A stretch of 5,687 nt of DNA, from positions 1 through 5,687 of the forward strand of contig JAIVWI010000183.1 of NCBI GenBank assembly GCA_048636595.1. The letters are read 5' to 3'. Positions 1 to 5,687 of the stretch are shown piece by piece. Every line of letters starts with the position of its first letter. Positions within the stretch are counted from its first letter, which is position 1. Below the pieces are notes generated by a model, which did not search any database, was not told where the DNA came from, and saw only the letters and a program-made list of their open reading frames with translations. The DNA comes from JAJRRA01 sp048636595. GTDB lineage: Bacteria; Pseudomonadota; Gammaproteobacteria; Xanthomonadales; SZUA-36. Made by a program: the position numbers and the translations under genes.

Positions 1-18
1 TGAACATAAAACAAGCCG

Positions 19-468
19 TTATTTAATGGTAATTTCCCGTACGAGATATTCCCCTGTAATTTCACGCATGCCGGGATAGTTCTTGGTGATTTCCCGCGTG
101 CGGTCTTCGTTGGCCTCACCCCAGGCCTTCATGAATTTGTCGTACTCTGCTTTGTTCGGCTCCAATTGGGCACTGTTGGCAAATTTGACTACCAGGAACA
201 GGTTTACGTCGCCGCTTTGCGATAGCTGGCTGCGATAGATATGAAAGTCTTCAATCTGCCCCAACTCTTTCGCTACCTTGTTGGAAGCCACCCAGGTTTC
301 TTTCAGCCCTTCCAGGTAATCATTCCCCAGGTTGGGTTGGACCTTGATAAAAGTAATGTTCCACAGTTCGTTACTGATATCAAAATCTTTGAATGGCTCC
401 AGCTGAGCCAGTGCGGACTGGGCGAAAAAGGTAAGCAACAGAGCGGTGACTAATAATTTAAATCGCAT
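19..468 (-). CDS. Small exported protein of unknown function, possibly a dimeric alpha/beta-barrel-like fold
   Basis: Complete 149-residue protein. Residues 1-21 form a classic Sec signal peptide: MRFK, a hydrophobic run LLVTALLLTFFAQ, then SALA just before QLEPF, giving predicted signal peptidase I cleavage after Ala21. The mature part (about 128 residues) has no membrane segment or cysteine and is therefore probably a soluble periplasmic or secreted protein. The start is well supported: AGGAGA lies 5 bases upstream and an extended -10 promoter lies further up. I do not recognise a named family. The pattern (strand with FIKVQPN, helix with YLEGLKETW, strand with FHIYRS, strand with NLFLVVKF, helix, then a final strand YLVREI) resembles NIPSNAP/ABM-like dimeric alpha/beta-barrel proteins; that is inference from pattern only. 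It is divergent from mmuM and looks less GC-rich than the downstream genes. Reality of the gene is near certain; function is unknown. Confidence 0.88.
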   Translation of the reverse strand: MRFKLLVTALLLTFFAQSALAQLEPFKDFDISNELWNITFIKVQPNLGNDYLEGLKETWVASNKVAKELGQIEDFHIYRSQLSQSGDVNLFLVVKFANSAQLEPNKAEYDKFMKAWGEANEDRTREITKNYPGMREITGEYLVREITIK

Positions 469-473
469 GGATC

Positions 474-479
474 TCTCCT
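474..479 (-). promoter_or_regulatory. Shine-Dalgarno site of the exported-protein gene
   Basis: On the minus strand AGGAGA sits 5 bases before the ATG at 468-466. It is the strongest ribosome binding site in the window and fixes the start at the residue that begins the signal peptide. Confidence 0.8.
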
Positions 480-514
480 GTATTTATTAATGTGATATGC
501 CAAGTGGCTTTCTT

Positions 515-543
515 AATATAGCAGTGATGGAGAATTTTGCCAG
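515..543 (-). promoter_or_regulatory. Sigma-70 promoter with extended -10 for the exported-protein gene
   Basis: Reading the minus strand, the -35 element is CTGGCA (543-538, 4 of 6 to TTGACA). A 17-base spacer follows, then the -10 element TATATT (520-515, 5 of 6). A TG one base upstream of the -10 makes it an extended -10 promoter. The predicted transcript would start near 508, giving a 5' leader of about 40 bases with the AGGAGA site. A short perfect dyad, GCCA-AG-TGGC at 499-508, overlaps the predicted +1 to +10 region. It could be an operator half or chance. Prediction by eye, no experimental support. Confidence 0.55.
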
Positions 544-588
544 CAGGCCATAATGAACAGGTCAGCCGTTACACCGAAGGAATTATCC

Positions 589-671
589 ATGTACCATGGT
601 TCTAGTCCGCAAATTGCATGAGTTACCGGAATTCACGCAATGTGCCGGCTCGAACAGGGCAGGGATCGTGA
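589..671 (+). other. Two chained mini-ORFs upstream of mmuM (possible leader)
   Basis: An ATG at 589 is preceded, 7 bases away, by AAGGA (577-581) and opens a 10-codon frame, MYHGSSPQIA, ending with TGA at 619-621. That stop overlaps an ATG at 618 (ATGA), which opens a 17-codon frame, MSYRNSRNVPARTGQGS, ending with TGA at 669-671. This last stop overlaps the preferred mmuM start at 671 (TGATG). The arrangement would allow translational coupling from the only good ribosome binding site in this leader down to mmuM. Short frames occur easily by chance and neither peptide shows a recognisable attenuator pattern such as a methionine run, so a functional role is speculative. Confidence 0.2.
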
Positions 672-1612
672 TGTTTCAATTGAAACTCCTGGAGCCATTT
701 CTTGAACAGCAGGGTTTCGTCATGCTGGACGGCGCCCTGGCAACGGAATTGGAGCGGCACGGTGCTGATTTGAAGCACGAGCTTTGGTCAGCAAAAACGT
801 TGATCGAGGCGCCGGAAATGATCCGGCTGGTCAGCCAGGATTATCTCGTGGCCGGAGCGGACATTATTGCCACCGCAACCTACCAGGCCAGCTTCGAGGG
901 TTTTGAAAAAGCGGGCATTAGCCGGGACCGGGCCAGCAACCTGATGCAGTTGAGTGTGGACCTCGCCGTACTGGCCCGGGAGGCATTTTGGTCTTCTTAT
1001 GAAAGTCACCTCGGTCGCCTGAGACCGCTGGTGGCGGCTTCTATCGGGCCCTACGGCGCCTGTCTTGCCGATGGCAGCGAGTATCATGGCAATTACGGCC
1101 TGGACAAACAGGCCCTGATCGAATTTCATCGGCCCCGTATGACTGAACTGGCGCACAGCGATGCGGAACTGTTGGCGTTCGAGACCATTCCGTCAAAATT
1201 GGAGGCAGAGGCGCTGATCGAGTTACTGGCGGAGTTTCCGCAACGCAAAGCCTTGCTCAGCTTTAGCTGCAAGGACGAGCAGCACGTTTGTCATGGAGAA
1301 AAATTTGCCGACTGTGCGGCCCTGGCTGAAACTTCGCACCAGATCATCGCGGTCGGCATCAACTGCACTCCACCACAATACATGGTTCCCTTGCTGGAGA
1401 GCGCTCAGGGTATAAGCAAGCCATTGATTGCTTACCCGAACAGTGGTGAAGAGTGGGTGGCTGATGAAAACCGCTGGTCGGGAACGGCTCGTGAAGTACA
1501 AGGCGCCACGGCCTGGTATGACGCCGGAGCCCGGGTGATTGGTGGCTGTTGCCGGACAAGGCCGGAAGATATTGCCCGGATGAGGGCGGAACTCTGCGCT
1601 CACCTGGAGTGA
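671..1612 (+). CDS. mmuM: Homocysteine S-methyltransferase (MmuM type)
   Basis: A cytoplasmic zinc enzyme that transfers a methyl group from S-methylmethionine (or S-adenosylmethionine) to homocysteine, making methionine. From the start at 671 it is 313 residues, against about 310 for E. coli MmuM, which it resembles end to end. Near the N-terminus it has MLDGALATELERHG (18-31), then LWSAKTLIEAPE, the strand-helix segment ATATYQASFEGF, SIGPYGACLADGSEYHGNYG (124-143) and AFETIPS. The zinc ligands are present: Cys232 in GINC and Cys293-Cys294 in GGCCR. The substrate-site segment YPNSGE (255-260) is also present. The frame is open back to an ATG at 596, but those 25 extra residues have no family counterpart and no ribosome binding site. 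The start at 671 has AGGG 6 bases upstream. No S-methylmethionine permease (MmuP) gene adjoins it here, so the physiological methyl donor is uncertain. Confidence 0.93.
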   Translation: MFQLKLLEPFLEQQGFVMLDGALATELERHGADLKHELWSAKTLIEAPEMIRLVSQDYLVAGADIIATATYQASFEGFEKAGISRDRASNLMQLSVDLAVLAREAFWSSYESHLGRLRPLVAASIGPYGACLADGSEYHGNYGLDKQALIEFHRPRMTELAHSDAELLAFETIPSKLEAEALIELLAEFPQRKALLSFSCKDEQHVCHGEKFADCAALAETSHQIIAVGINCTPPQYMVPLLESAQGISKPLIAYPNSGEEWVADENRWSGTAREVQGATAWYDAGARVIGGCCRTRPEDIARMRAELCAHLE

Positions 1613-1637
1613 ACCTCTACCCAAAAGATGGGTGCTG

Positions 1638-1664
1638 TTGCGGGACCGCTGATCAGTTATCATA
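1638..1664 (+). promoter_or_regulatory. Weak candidate promoter for the efflux operon
   Basis: The 108 bases between mmuM and the outer-membrane factor gene are long enough for a promoter. The best pair I see is TTGCGG (1638-1643) and TATCAT (1659-1664, 5 of 6 to the -10 consensus), but the -35 is poor and the spacer is only 15 bases. An 8-base palindrome CTGATCAG (1649-1656) lies within the spacer and could be part of an operator. No regulator gene is visible next to the operon. The operon may instead be read through from mmuM, as no convincing terminator separates them. Confidence 0.2.
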
Positions 1665-1689
1665 TCGGCGGGAATTTCAGGGGCAGTTT

Positions 1690-1698
1690 TTATCCACA
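1690..1698 (+). promoter_or_regulatory. Perfect DnaA-box 9-mer TTATCCACA
   Basis: The sequence matches the high-affinity E. coli DnaA box exactly and lies in the spacer 23 bases before the outer-membrane factor start. A second, imperfect copy, TTATCCAGT (7 of 9), is at 1746-1754 inside the coding region. No AT-rich unwinding element, dnaA or dnaN gene or box cluster is present, so this is not an origin. If functional it would be a DnaA-titrating or regulatory site; a single 9-mer may also be chance. Confidence 0.3.
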
Positions 1699-1720
1699 AT
1701 CCTGGGTTAATTTATTAGTG

Positions 1721-3286
1721 ATGATGCGGCCAGTTAAAAGAATCGTTATCCAGTTGACCGTGGCTTTTTGTGCCGGGCTGCTGGCTACCGCCTGTACGAC
1801 GGTCGGGCCGGAATATGTACAACCCGAAGCCCCGCTTCCGGATGCCTGGCAAACAAGCCCCGCCGGTCTCAAGGCTACAGAATACGAACTGGTAGATTGG
1901 TGGGATGCATTCAACGATCCCGTCCTTGATAACCTGGTAAACCTGGCCCACCAGCAGAACCTGAGCCTGGAATTGGCGGGTTTGCGCGTACTGGAGTCCC
2001 GTGCCCAACTCGGAATTGCGACAGGCGCCCAGTATCCCCAGCAACAGATTGCGAGCGGCGGTGCAACCCATATTTCCCCCAGTGAAAATGCCGGGCAGGG
2101 CAATACCAGCTTCAACCAGGTCGATCTCGGCGTCGGCCTGGTTTGGGAACTGGATTTCTGGGGCCGTTACCGGCGCGGTATTGAATCCGCTGATGCCGCG
2201 ATGATGGCTTCAATCGCCAACTATGACTCCGTGATGGTGCTGGTCACGGCCCAGGTGGTCGATACTTATATCGTCATCCGCACACTGGAGGAGCAGTTAC
2301 GTATTGCGCGGGACAATCTCAAACTGCAAAAGCGAAGTTATGACATTGCGGATGTGCTGTACAGAAACGGTGAGTCCAACGAATTGGATGTGCAGCAGGC
2401 CTTAACCCTGTTGCTGAGTACTCAGGCTACTGTCCCGCAATTCCAGGTCCAGGAGCGCTTGGCGAAAAACGCTCTGAGCACGTTGCTTGGCCAGCCCAGC
2501 AGTTATGTAGACGACATCCTGGGTAAAGGGGAGATTCCAGCGGTGCCGGCTGAAATTGCTCTCGGAATCCCCGCCGATCTCCTGCGCCGCCGGCCCGATG
2601 TCCGCCAGGCAGAGTTGCAGGCCGTCGCGCAGAATGCACTGGTGGGTGTCGCCACCGCGGATCTTTACCCCAGTATTGCGATTAACGGAACATTTGGCAT
2701 CGTGAGTATTTCCAAAGATGTCGGTGGGGGAGGGGCGTCTGATCTCTTTAGCTCTGACAGTATTTCGTACACTGCGGGTGCTGCGTTCAGCTGGCCGATT
2801 CTCAACTATGGACGCATTCGTAACAACATTCGCGTACAGGACGCCCGCCTGCAACAGGCACTGGTCAACTATCAGGATGTCGTATTGAAGGCTGCGCGTG
2901 AAACGGATGACGCGATCGTGTCACTGGCCGGTACGCAAGAGCAGGAACCCATACTGGCCGATTCCGTGGAAGCCGCGAAACGGTCCAACGATTTGTCCCT
3001 GCTGCGCTACCAGGAAGGATTTTCCGGTTACCAGCGGGTTCTGGATTCCCAGCAGGCACTTTTCCGCCAGCAAAACAGCTATGTCCAGAATCGCGGACTC
3101 TCCGCGCGCAATGTCGTGGCCATTTACAAGGCCCTGGGCGGAGGCTGGGAGGTAAGGCAGGGCAGGCCTTTCGTGGATGAAAACACGCTGACTGTGATGC
3201 GTGAGCGGACCAACTGGGGTAGCCTGCTGGACAGCCCGGTGGAAGAAGATACCAGCGAAGATGGAATGCGCCGCCCGGATTGGTAA
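1721..3286 (+). CDS. Outer-membrane efflux lipoprotein, NodT/OprM (TolC-like) family
   Basis: The outer-membrane channel of a tripartite exporter, expected to form a trimeric beta-barrel continued by a periplasmic alpha-helical tunnel. From ATG 1721 it is 521 residues. The N-terminus is a lipoprotein signal: MMRPVKR, a hydrophobic stretch, then LLATAC with the lipidated Cys at residue 25. It is followed by TTVGPEYVQPEAPLPDAW, the usual start of mature OprM-like proteins. Family landmarks in order are WWDAFNDPVLDNLV (60-73), WELDFWGRYRRG (142-153), GIPADLLRRRPDVRQAE (282-298), NYGRIRNNI (362-370), ALVNYQDVVLKAARETDDAI (380-399), YQEGFSGYQRVLDSQQALF (430-448) and the usual end YKALGGGW (469-476). 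Two OEP repeats are thus complete. A further 45 residues follow, with RERTNWGSLLDS and an acidic end EEDTSEDG. The frame extends to an ATG at 1628, but that adds 31 residues before the signal sequence; ATG 1724 is equally possible. None of the starts has a good Shine-Dalgarno. First gene of the export operon, 57 bases before the adaptor gene. Confidence 0.93.
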   Translation: MMRPVKRIVIQLTVAFCAGLLATACTTVGPEYVQPEAPLPDAWQTSPAGLKATEYELVDWWDAFNDPVLDNLVNLAHQQNLSLELAGLRVLESRAQLGIATGAQYPQQQIASGGATHISPSENAGQGNTSFNQVDLGVGLVWELDFWGRYRRGIESADAAMMASIANYDSVMVLVTAQVVDTYIVIRTLEEQLRIARDNLKLQKRSYDIADVLYRNGESNELDVQQALTLLLSTQATVPQFQVQERLAKNALSTLLGQPSSYVDDILGKGEIPAVPAEIALGIPADLLRRRPDVRQAELQAVAQNALVGVATADLYPSIAINGTFGIVSISKDVGGGGASDLFSSDSISYTAGAAFSWPILNYGRIRNNIRVQDARLQQALVNYQDVVLKAARETDDAIVSLAGTQEQEPILADSVEAAKRSNDLSLLRYQEGFSGYQRVLDSQQALFRQQNSYVQNRGLSARNVVAIYKALGGGWEVRQGRPFVDENTLTVMRERTNWGSLLDSPVEEDTSEDGMRRPDW

Positions 3287-3330
3287 AAAAACCGGCAAAG
3301 CCAGCCACGATTAACCCGAATTTGAATTGC

Positions 3331-3334
3331 AGGA
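3331..3334 (+). promoter_or_regulatory. Shine-Dalgarno site of the adaptor gene
   Basis: AGGA lies 9 bases before the ATG at 3344, slightly long but usable spacing. It supports independent initiation at the adaptor start rather than pure coupling from the upstream stop at 3284-3286. Confidence 0.5.
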
Positions 3335-3343
3335 TCAATCAGT

Positions 3344-4474
3344 ATGCCTGACCAAACAAAACAGGAAGACCAGGAAAAACAGGACAGCAAAGCAGTTAAG
3401 CCTGCAAAAGACCCGGTACGCAAGTGGACATTCATTGTTCTGGGTCTTTGCATTGTACTGACCGCCCTGTACCTGGTGGCCGATCGCCAGACTCCGTTTA
3501 CAACTCAGGCCAGGGTCCATGCATTTGTAGTACCCATTGCACCCCAGGTAGCAGGGAATGTGATCAGTGTCGAGGTGCAAAACAACGACCAGGTAGCGGC
3601 CGGCCAGGTTCTGATTCGTATTGATCCTACCGATTATGAAATCGCCGTTGCCGCGGCAGAGGCTGCGCTGCAAGTGGTTCAGCAATCAATCGATGCCGGG
3701 GTGGCCGGAGTGGAGGCTGCCGAGGCCAACGTGGAAGCCGCCAAGGCAAGCTTGTGGCGCTCCGAACAGGATGCCGTACGCATGCGCCGGATCAGGGATG
3801 AAGATCCCGGAGCCTTATCACAACGCAGGATTGACTCCGCAGAAGCCAGCTTTGCCGGCGCCAAGGCAAGAGTTGCTGCTTCAACAGCCAGCCTTGAATC
3901 TGCTCGAAGCGCACTGGGCGAAATTGGTGACAACAATGCCGATATACAGAATGCGCAAGCTGCACTCGACAAGGCCCGTGTCGATCTTGAGCGAACTGTC
4001 CTCGTTGCGCCTCGCGATGGGTTCGTCACCGACGTGCGCATCGACCAGGGTAACTTTGCTGCCGCAAGCGCTCCCCTGATGACTTTCATCGCAACCCACG
4101 AAGTGTGGGTGAGGGCGGACCTGACCGAAAATAACCTGGGCAATGTCAAAGCAGGTGATCGTGTGGAACTGACTTTCGATGTACAGCCCGGGAAGATTTA
4201 TAAAGGGAAAATACGCGAGACAGGTTTCGGCGTGCAGGTGGACTCTAATGCTCTTGGAACCCTGCCAACCATCGACAACCAAAGAAACTGGTTGCGTGAT
4301 GCCCAGCGTTTCCCGGTGCTTATTGATGTTGAAACCAACAAAGACGCCCAACAAATGGGACTGCGTGTCGGTTCGCAGGTTTCCGTCATCGTCTATACCG
4401 GGAACAACTGGCTGATGAACTTCCTGGGGCGAATCTACATCCGCGCTGTTGCTATTTTGAGCTATGCCTACTGA
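3344..4474 (+). CDS. HlyD/EmrA-like membrane fusion (periplasmic adaptor) protein
   Basis: Periplasmic adaptor, anchored in the inner membrane, joining the pump protein to the outer-membrane channel. It has 376 residues. Residues 1-28 are a charged cytoplasmic tail rich in Lys, Gln, Asp and Glu, followed by one transmembrane helix (about 29-46, WTFIVLGLCIVLTALYLVA). The first half of the barrel-sandwich/lipoyl domain follows (about 57-98: VPIAPQVAGNVISVEVQNND, then GQVLIRIDP). Residues about 100-215 form a long Ala- and Glu-rich helical hairpin that should be the coiled coil contacting the outer-membrane factor. The second lipoyl half has VLVAPRDGFVTDVRIDQG (219-236). A beta-barrel domain follows (about 252-352: VWVRADLTENNL, VKAGDRVELTFD, GLRVGSQVSVIVYTG). 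The C-terminus ends in a hydrophobic stretch, NFLGRIYIRAVAILSYAY, as in YibH/YiaV-like adaptors of E. coli, which are of nearly equal length. It overlaps the next gene by 11 bases, so the two are surely co-translated. Confidence 0.93.
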   Translation: MPDQTKQEDQEKQDSKAVKPAKDPVRKWTFIVLGLCIVLTALYLVADRQTPFTTQARVHAFVVPIAPQVAGNVISVEVQNNDQVAAGQVLIRIDPTDYEIAVAAAEAALQVVQQSIDAGVAGVEAAEANVEAAKASLWRSEQDAVRMRRIRDEDPGALSQRRIDSAEASFAGAKARVAASTASLESARSALGEIGDNNADIQNAQAALDKARVDLERTVLVAPRDGFVTDVRIDQGNFAAASAPLMTFIATHEVWVRADLTENNLGNVKAGDRVELTFDVQPGKIYKGKIRETGFGVQVDSNALGTLPTIDNQRNWLRDAQRFPVLIDVETNKDAQQMGLRVGSQVSVIVYTGNNWLMNFLGRIYIRAVAILSYAY

Positions 4475-5537
4475 TACAACTGCAATGCACCCGGTGGCAG
4501 CCAGGCGGATTCTGCGCCTGGCCTTCGGAACTGCAGCAGCGCTCTGGTTCTCGCAGGTGGTCAACTGGGATGTGTCTTTCATCATGCCGGTACTGGTTTC
4601 CTTCCTGCTGGCCGTTCCCATCCCCGCTCCAACCCTGAAACAAGGGATCATCTTCATCCTGGCTCTTGCTTTGCCGGCATACGGTGTCTTGCTGCTGCTG
4701 CCTGTGATGGACAATTATCACATGGCCGCCATTCTGATCCTGATCGCCGCCTGCTTTTGGAGTTTCTATTACAGTGCAAAGGGCGGTTCCCCGGTGCTGG
4801 GGGCATTCCTGACCATGGGCCTGGCCTTGCTTACCGCGGTAGGATCAGACTCGATCGATGCACTGCTGATGGTGAACAAGGCCCTGGTCATCAATGCCGT
4901 GATCGCAATGCTGTTTGTCTGGCTGGCACATGCATTTTTCCCGGATCCGCCCCGGCCCGCCAACCAGGGGCCCAGGCCCAGTCCGCCAAAACCCGAACGG
5001 GCGATGGCCATCTGGAGCGCCTGGCGGGCAACAGTAATCGTATTTCCCGTAATGTTTTTTTTCCTTCTTTACCAGGGAAGCGCCAGCTACCTTGTTGTCA
5101 TGATCAAGGTAGCCTCCATGGGGCAGCAGGTTGAAAACGACACAACCCGGGCAGCCGGCAAATCCCTGTTGATGTCGACCGTGATTGGCGGAATCGGCGC
5201 CATCATCATGTGGCAGTTACTGAGCATATGGCCTTCCCTTATTTTCTACACCTTGCTGGTTGCCCTTGGCGGCCTGATCATGGGCAGGCGGATATTCAGC
5301 GGCCAGGCCATGCATCCGCAGGCCGGAACCTGGTCTTATGCTTTCCTGACGATGATCGTACTGATTGCGCCAGCCGTTTTGGATGGCCCGGGAGGCGCCG
5401 CTGCCTCCGCCGGTTTTTATAGCCGGCTGGGCATGATGTTCGCAGCCACTTTGTACAGCGTTGTGGCGGTAAGGATCTATGACGCTTTTCGTCCCTTGCA
5501 ACAACAAGGTACGGGCATTACGGATCCATCAACCTGA
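4464..5537 (+). CDS. Polytopic inner-membrane protein, DUF2955 / FUSC-like exporter component
   Basis: An integral membrane protein of 357 residues with about 11 hydrophobic segments. Six lie in the first half (near 17-34, 37-55, 61-81, 86-103, 110-127, 138-159). A proline-rich hydrophilic loop follows (160-180, with DPPRPANQGPRPSPPKPE). The second half has segments near 185-204, 207-218, 235-256, 257-275, 290-306 and 318-338. I assign it to DUF2955 from the two-block layout, the N-terminal pattern RRILRLAFGTAAALWFS followed by IMPVLVSFLL, and its position beside an HlyD adaptor; this is recognition from memory, not a search. Members relate to the FUSC/AaeB aromatic-acid exporter group but are about half AaeB length and lack a large soluble domain. 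It probably moves an organic substrate across the inner membrane into the adaptor-channel assembly; the substrate is unknown. The ATG at 4464 lies inside the adaptor gene (11-base overlap) with no good Shine-Dalgarno, suggesting translational coupling. A later ATG at 4485 is possible but no better. Confidence 0.82.
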   Translation: MPTDTTAMHPVAARRILRLAFGTAAALWFSQVVNWDVSFIMPVLVSFLLAVPIPAPTLKQGIIFILALALPAYGVLLLLPVMDNYHMAAILILIAACFWSFYYSAKGGSPVLGAFLTMGLALLTAVGSDSIDALLMVNKALVINAVIAMLFVWLAHAFFPDPPRPANQGPRPSPPKPERAMAIWSAWRATVIVFPVMFFFLLYQGSASYLVVMIKVASMGQQVENDTTRAAGKSLLMSTVIGGIGAIIMWQLLSIWPSLIFYTLLVALGGLIMGRRIFSGQAMHPQAGTWSYAFLTMIVLIAPAVLDGPGGAAASAGFYSRLGMMFAATLYSVVAVRIYDAFRPLQQQGTGITDPST

Positions 5538-5563
5538 ATAGGTATCGGGCTCAAAAACTAAGG

Positions 5564-5687
5564 TTATTCTGTTGAACCTGGGTCTAAATGATCTGAATTT
5601 TTCTGAATCCAGTCTGATAATCCTGCTTCATCCAATAAACCTGCGGCCAGATCCCTTATGGTAAGAACAGCATCGACTTCCTCGGCG
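5564..5687 (-). CDS. C-terminal fragment of a convergent gene, function unknown
   Basis: On the minus strand an open frame enters from the right edge and runs 40 codons to TAA (5566-5564). The peptide includes AEEVDAVLTIRDLAAGLLDE, then AGLSDWIQKNSDHL and the end DPGSTE. The frame has a normal amino-acid composition, a plausible amphipathic helix and a hydrophilic C-terminal tail, as expected for the end of a real cytoplasmic protein. The two other minus-strand frames look less protein-like; one of them stops at a TGA about 20 codons in. It converges with the DUF2955-like gene, leaving 26 bases between the two stops and no clear rho-independent terminator between them. Too short to assign a family. 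Confidence 0.6.
   Translation of the reverse strand, partial: AEEVDAVLTIRDLAAGLLDEAGLSDWIQKNSDHLDPGSTE

Noticed and set aside
596..670. Upstream in-frame extension of mmuM from ATG 596
   Set aside because: It adds 25 residues absent from MmuM family members and has no Shine-Dalgarno at suitable spacing; the start at 671 gives the usual family length.
469..670. SAM riboswitch or MetJ-box control of mmuM
   Set aside because: I found no SAM riboswitch core and no AGACGTCT-like repeats in the leader.
1619..1633. Possible terminator hairpin ACCC-AAAAGAT-GGGT after mmuM
   Set aside because: The stem is only 4 base pairs and no T-tract follows.
1223..1699. 158-codon minus-strand open frame opposite mmuM
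   Set aside because: It lies mostly antisense to the zinc-site half of a clear MmuM protein; rich in Arg, Pro and Ser as is usual for shadow frames in GC-rich DNA.
1628..1720. Upstream in-frame extension of the outer-membrane factor from ATG 1628
   Set aside because: The 31 extra residues would precede the lipoprotein signal peptide and block normal recognition; the start has no ribosome binding site.
3881..4714. 277-codon open frame on the minus strand
   Set aside because: It lies opposite the 3' part of the adaptor gene and the 5' part of the pump gene, both of which have strong family features; its translation has no recognisable domain. It is a shadow frame.
5561..5579. Possible hairpin AGGTT...AACCT between the convergent genes
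   Set aside because: A 5-base-pair, AT-containing stem with a 9-base loop and no T-tract on either strand; it also lies within the minus-strand coding end.
5592..5608. Direct repeat TCTGAAT-TTT-TCTGAAT
   Set aside because: A single short repeat inside the predicted coding end; no further copies and no sign of a mobile element.

Overview
The window looks like chromosomal DNA of a Gram-negative proteobacterium, most likely a gammaproteobacterium. Evidence is the outer-membrane efflux lipoprotein of the NodT/OprM type, the HlyD-type periplasmic adaptor, Sec and lipoprotein signal peptides, and an E. coli MmuM-like methyltransferase. Species cannot be told from the sequence. There is no sign of a mobile element, RNA gene or CRISPR array.

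Layout. (1) 19-468, minus strand: a small exported protein of unknown function, with a clear signal peptide, ribosome binding site and extended -10 promoter. (2) 469-670: a divergent intergenic region. On the plus strand it carries two tiny chained reading frames running into the next gene. (3) 671-1612, plus: a homocysteine S-methyltransferase (MmuM type) with all three zinc cysteines. (4) 1613-1720: a 108-base spacer with a perfect DnaA-box 9-mer and a weak candidate promoter. (5) 1721-4474 and 4464-5537, plus: three genes forming a compact export operon. They encode an outer-membrane factor lipoprotein, an inner-membrane-anchored HlyD/EmrA-like adaptor, and a polytopic inner-membrane protein of the DUF2955/FUSC-like type. 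(6) 5564-5687, minus: the C-terminal 40 codons of a convergent gene that continues past the right edge.

The efflux operon is the main feature. Its gene set can build a channel from cytoplasm to cell exterior. The energising or substrate-handling component is neither an RND pump, an ABC transporter nor an MFS permease, but a 357-residue membrane protein resembling the compact relatives of the aromatic-acid exporter (FUSC/AaeB) group. By analogy the substrate may be an aromatic acid or another amphipathic organic compound, but nothing in the window identifies it. The outer-membrane factor has a distinctive C-terminal tail that may be tied to this kind of system. Apart from the neighbourhood there is no evidence linking the methyltransferase to the exporter.
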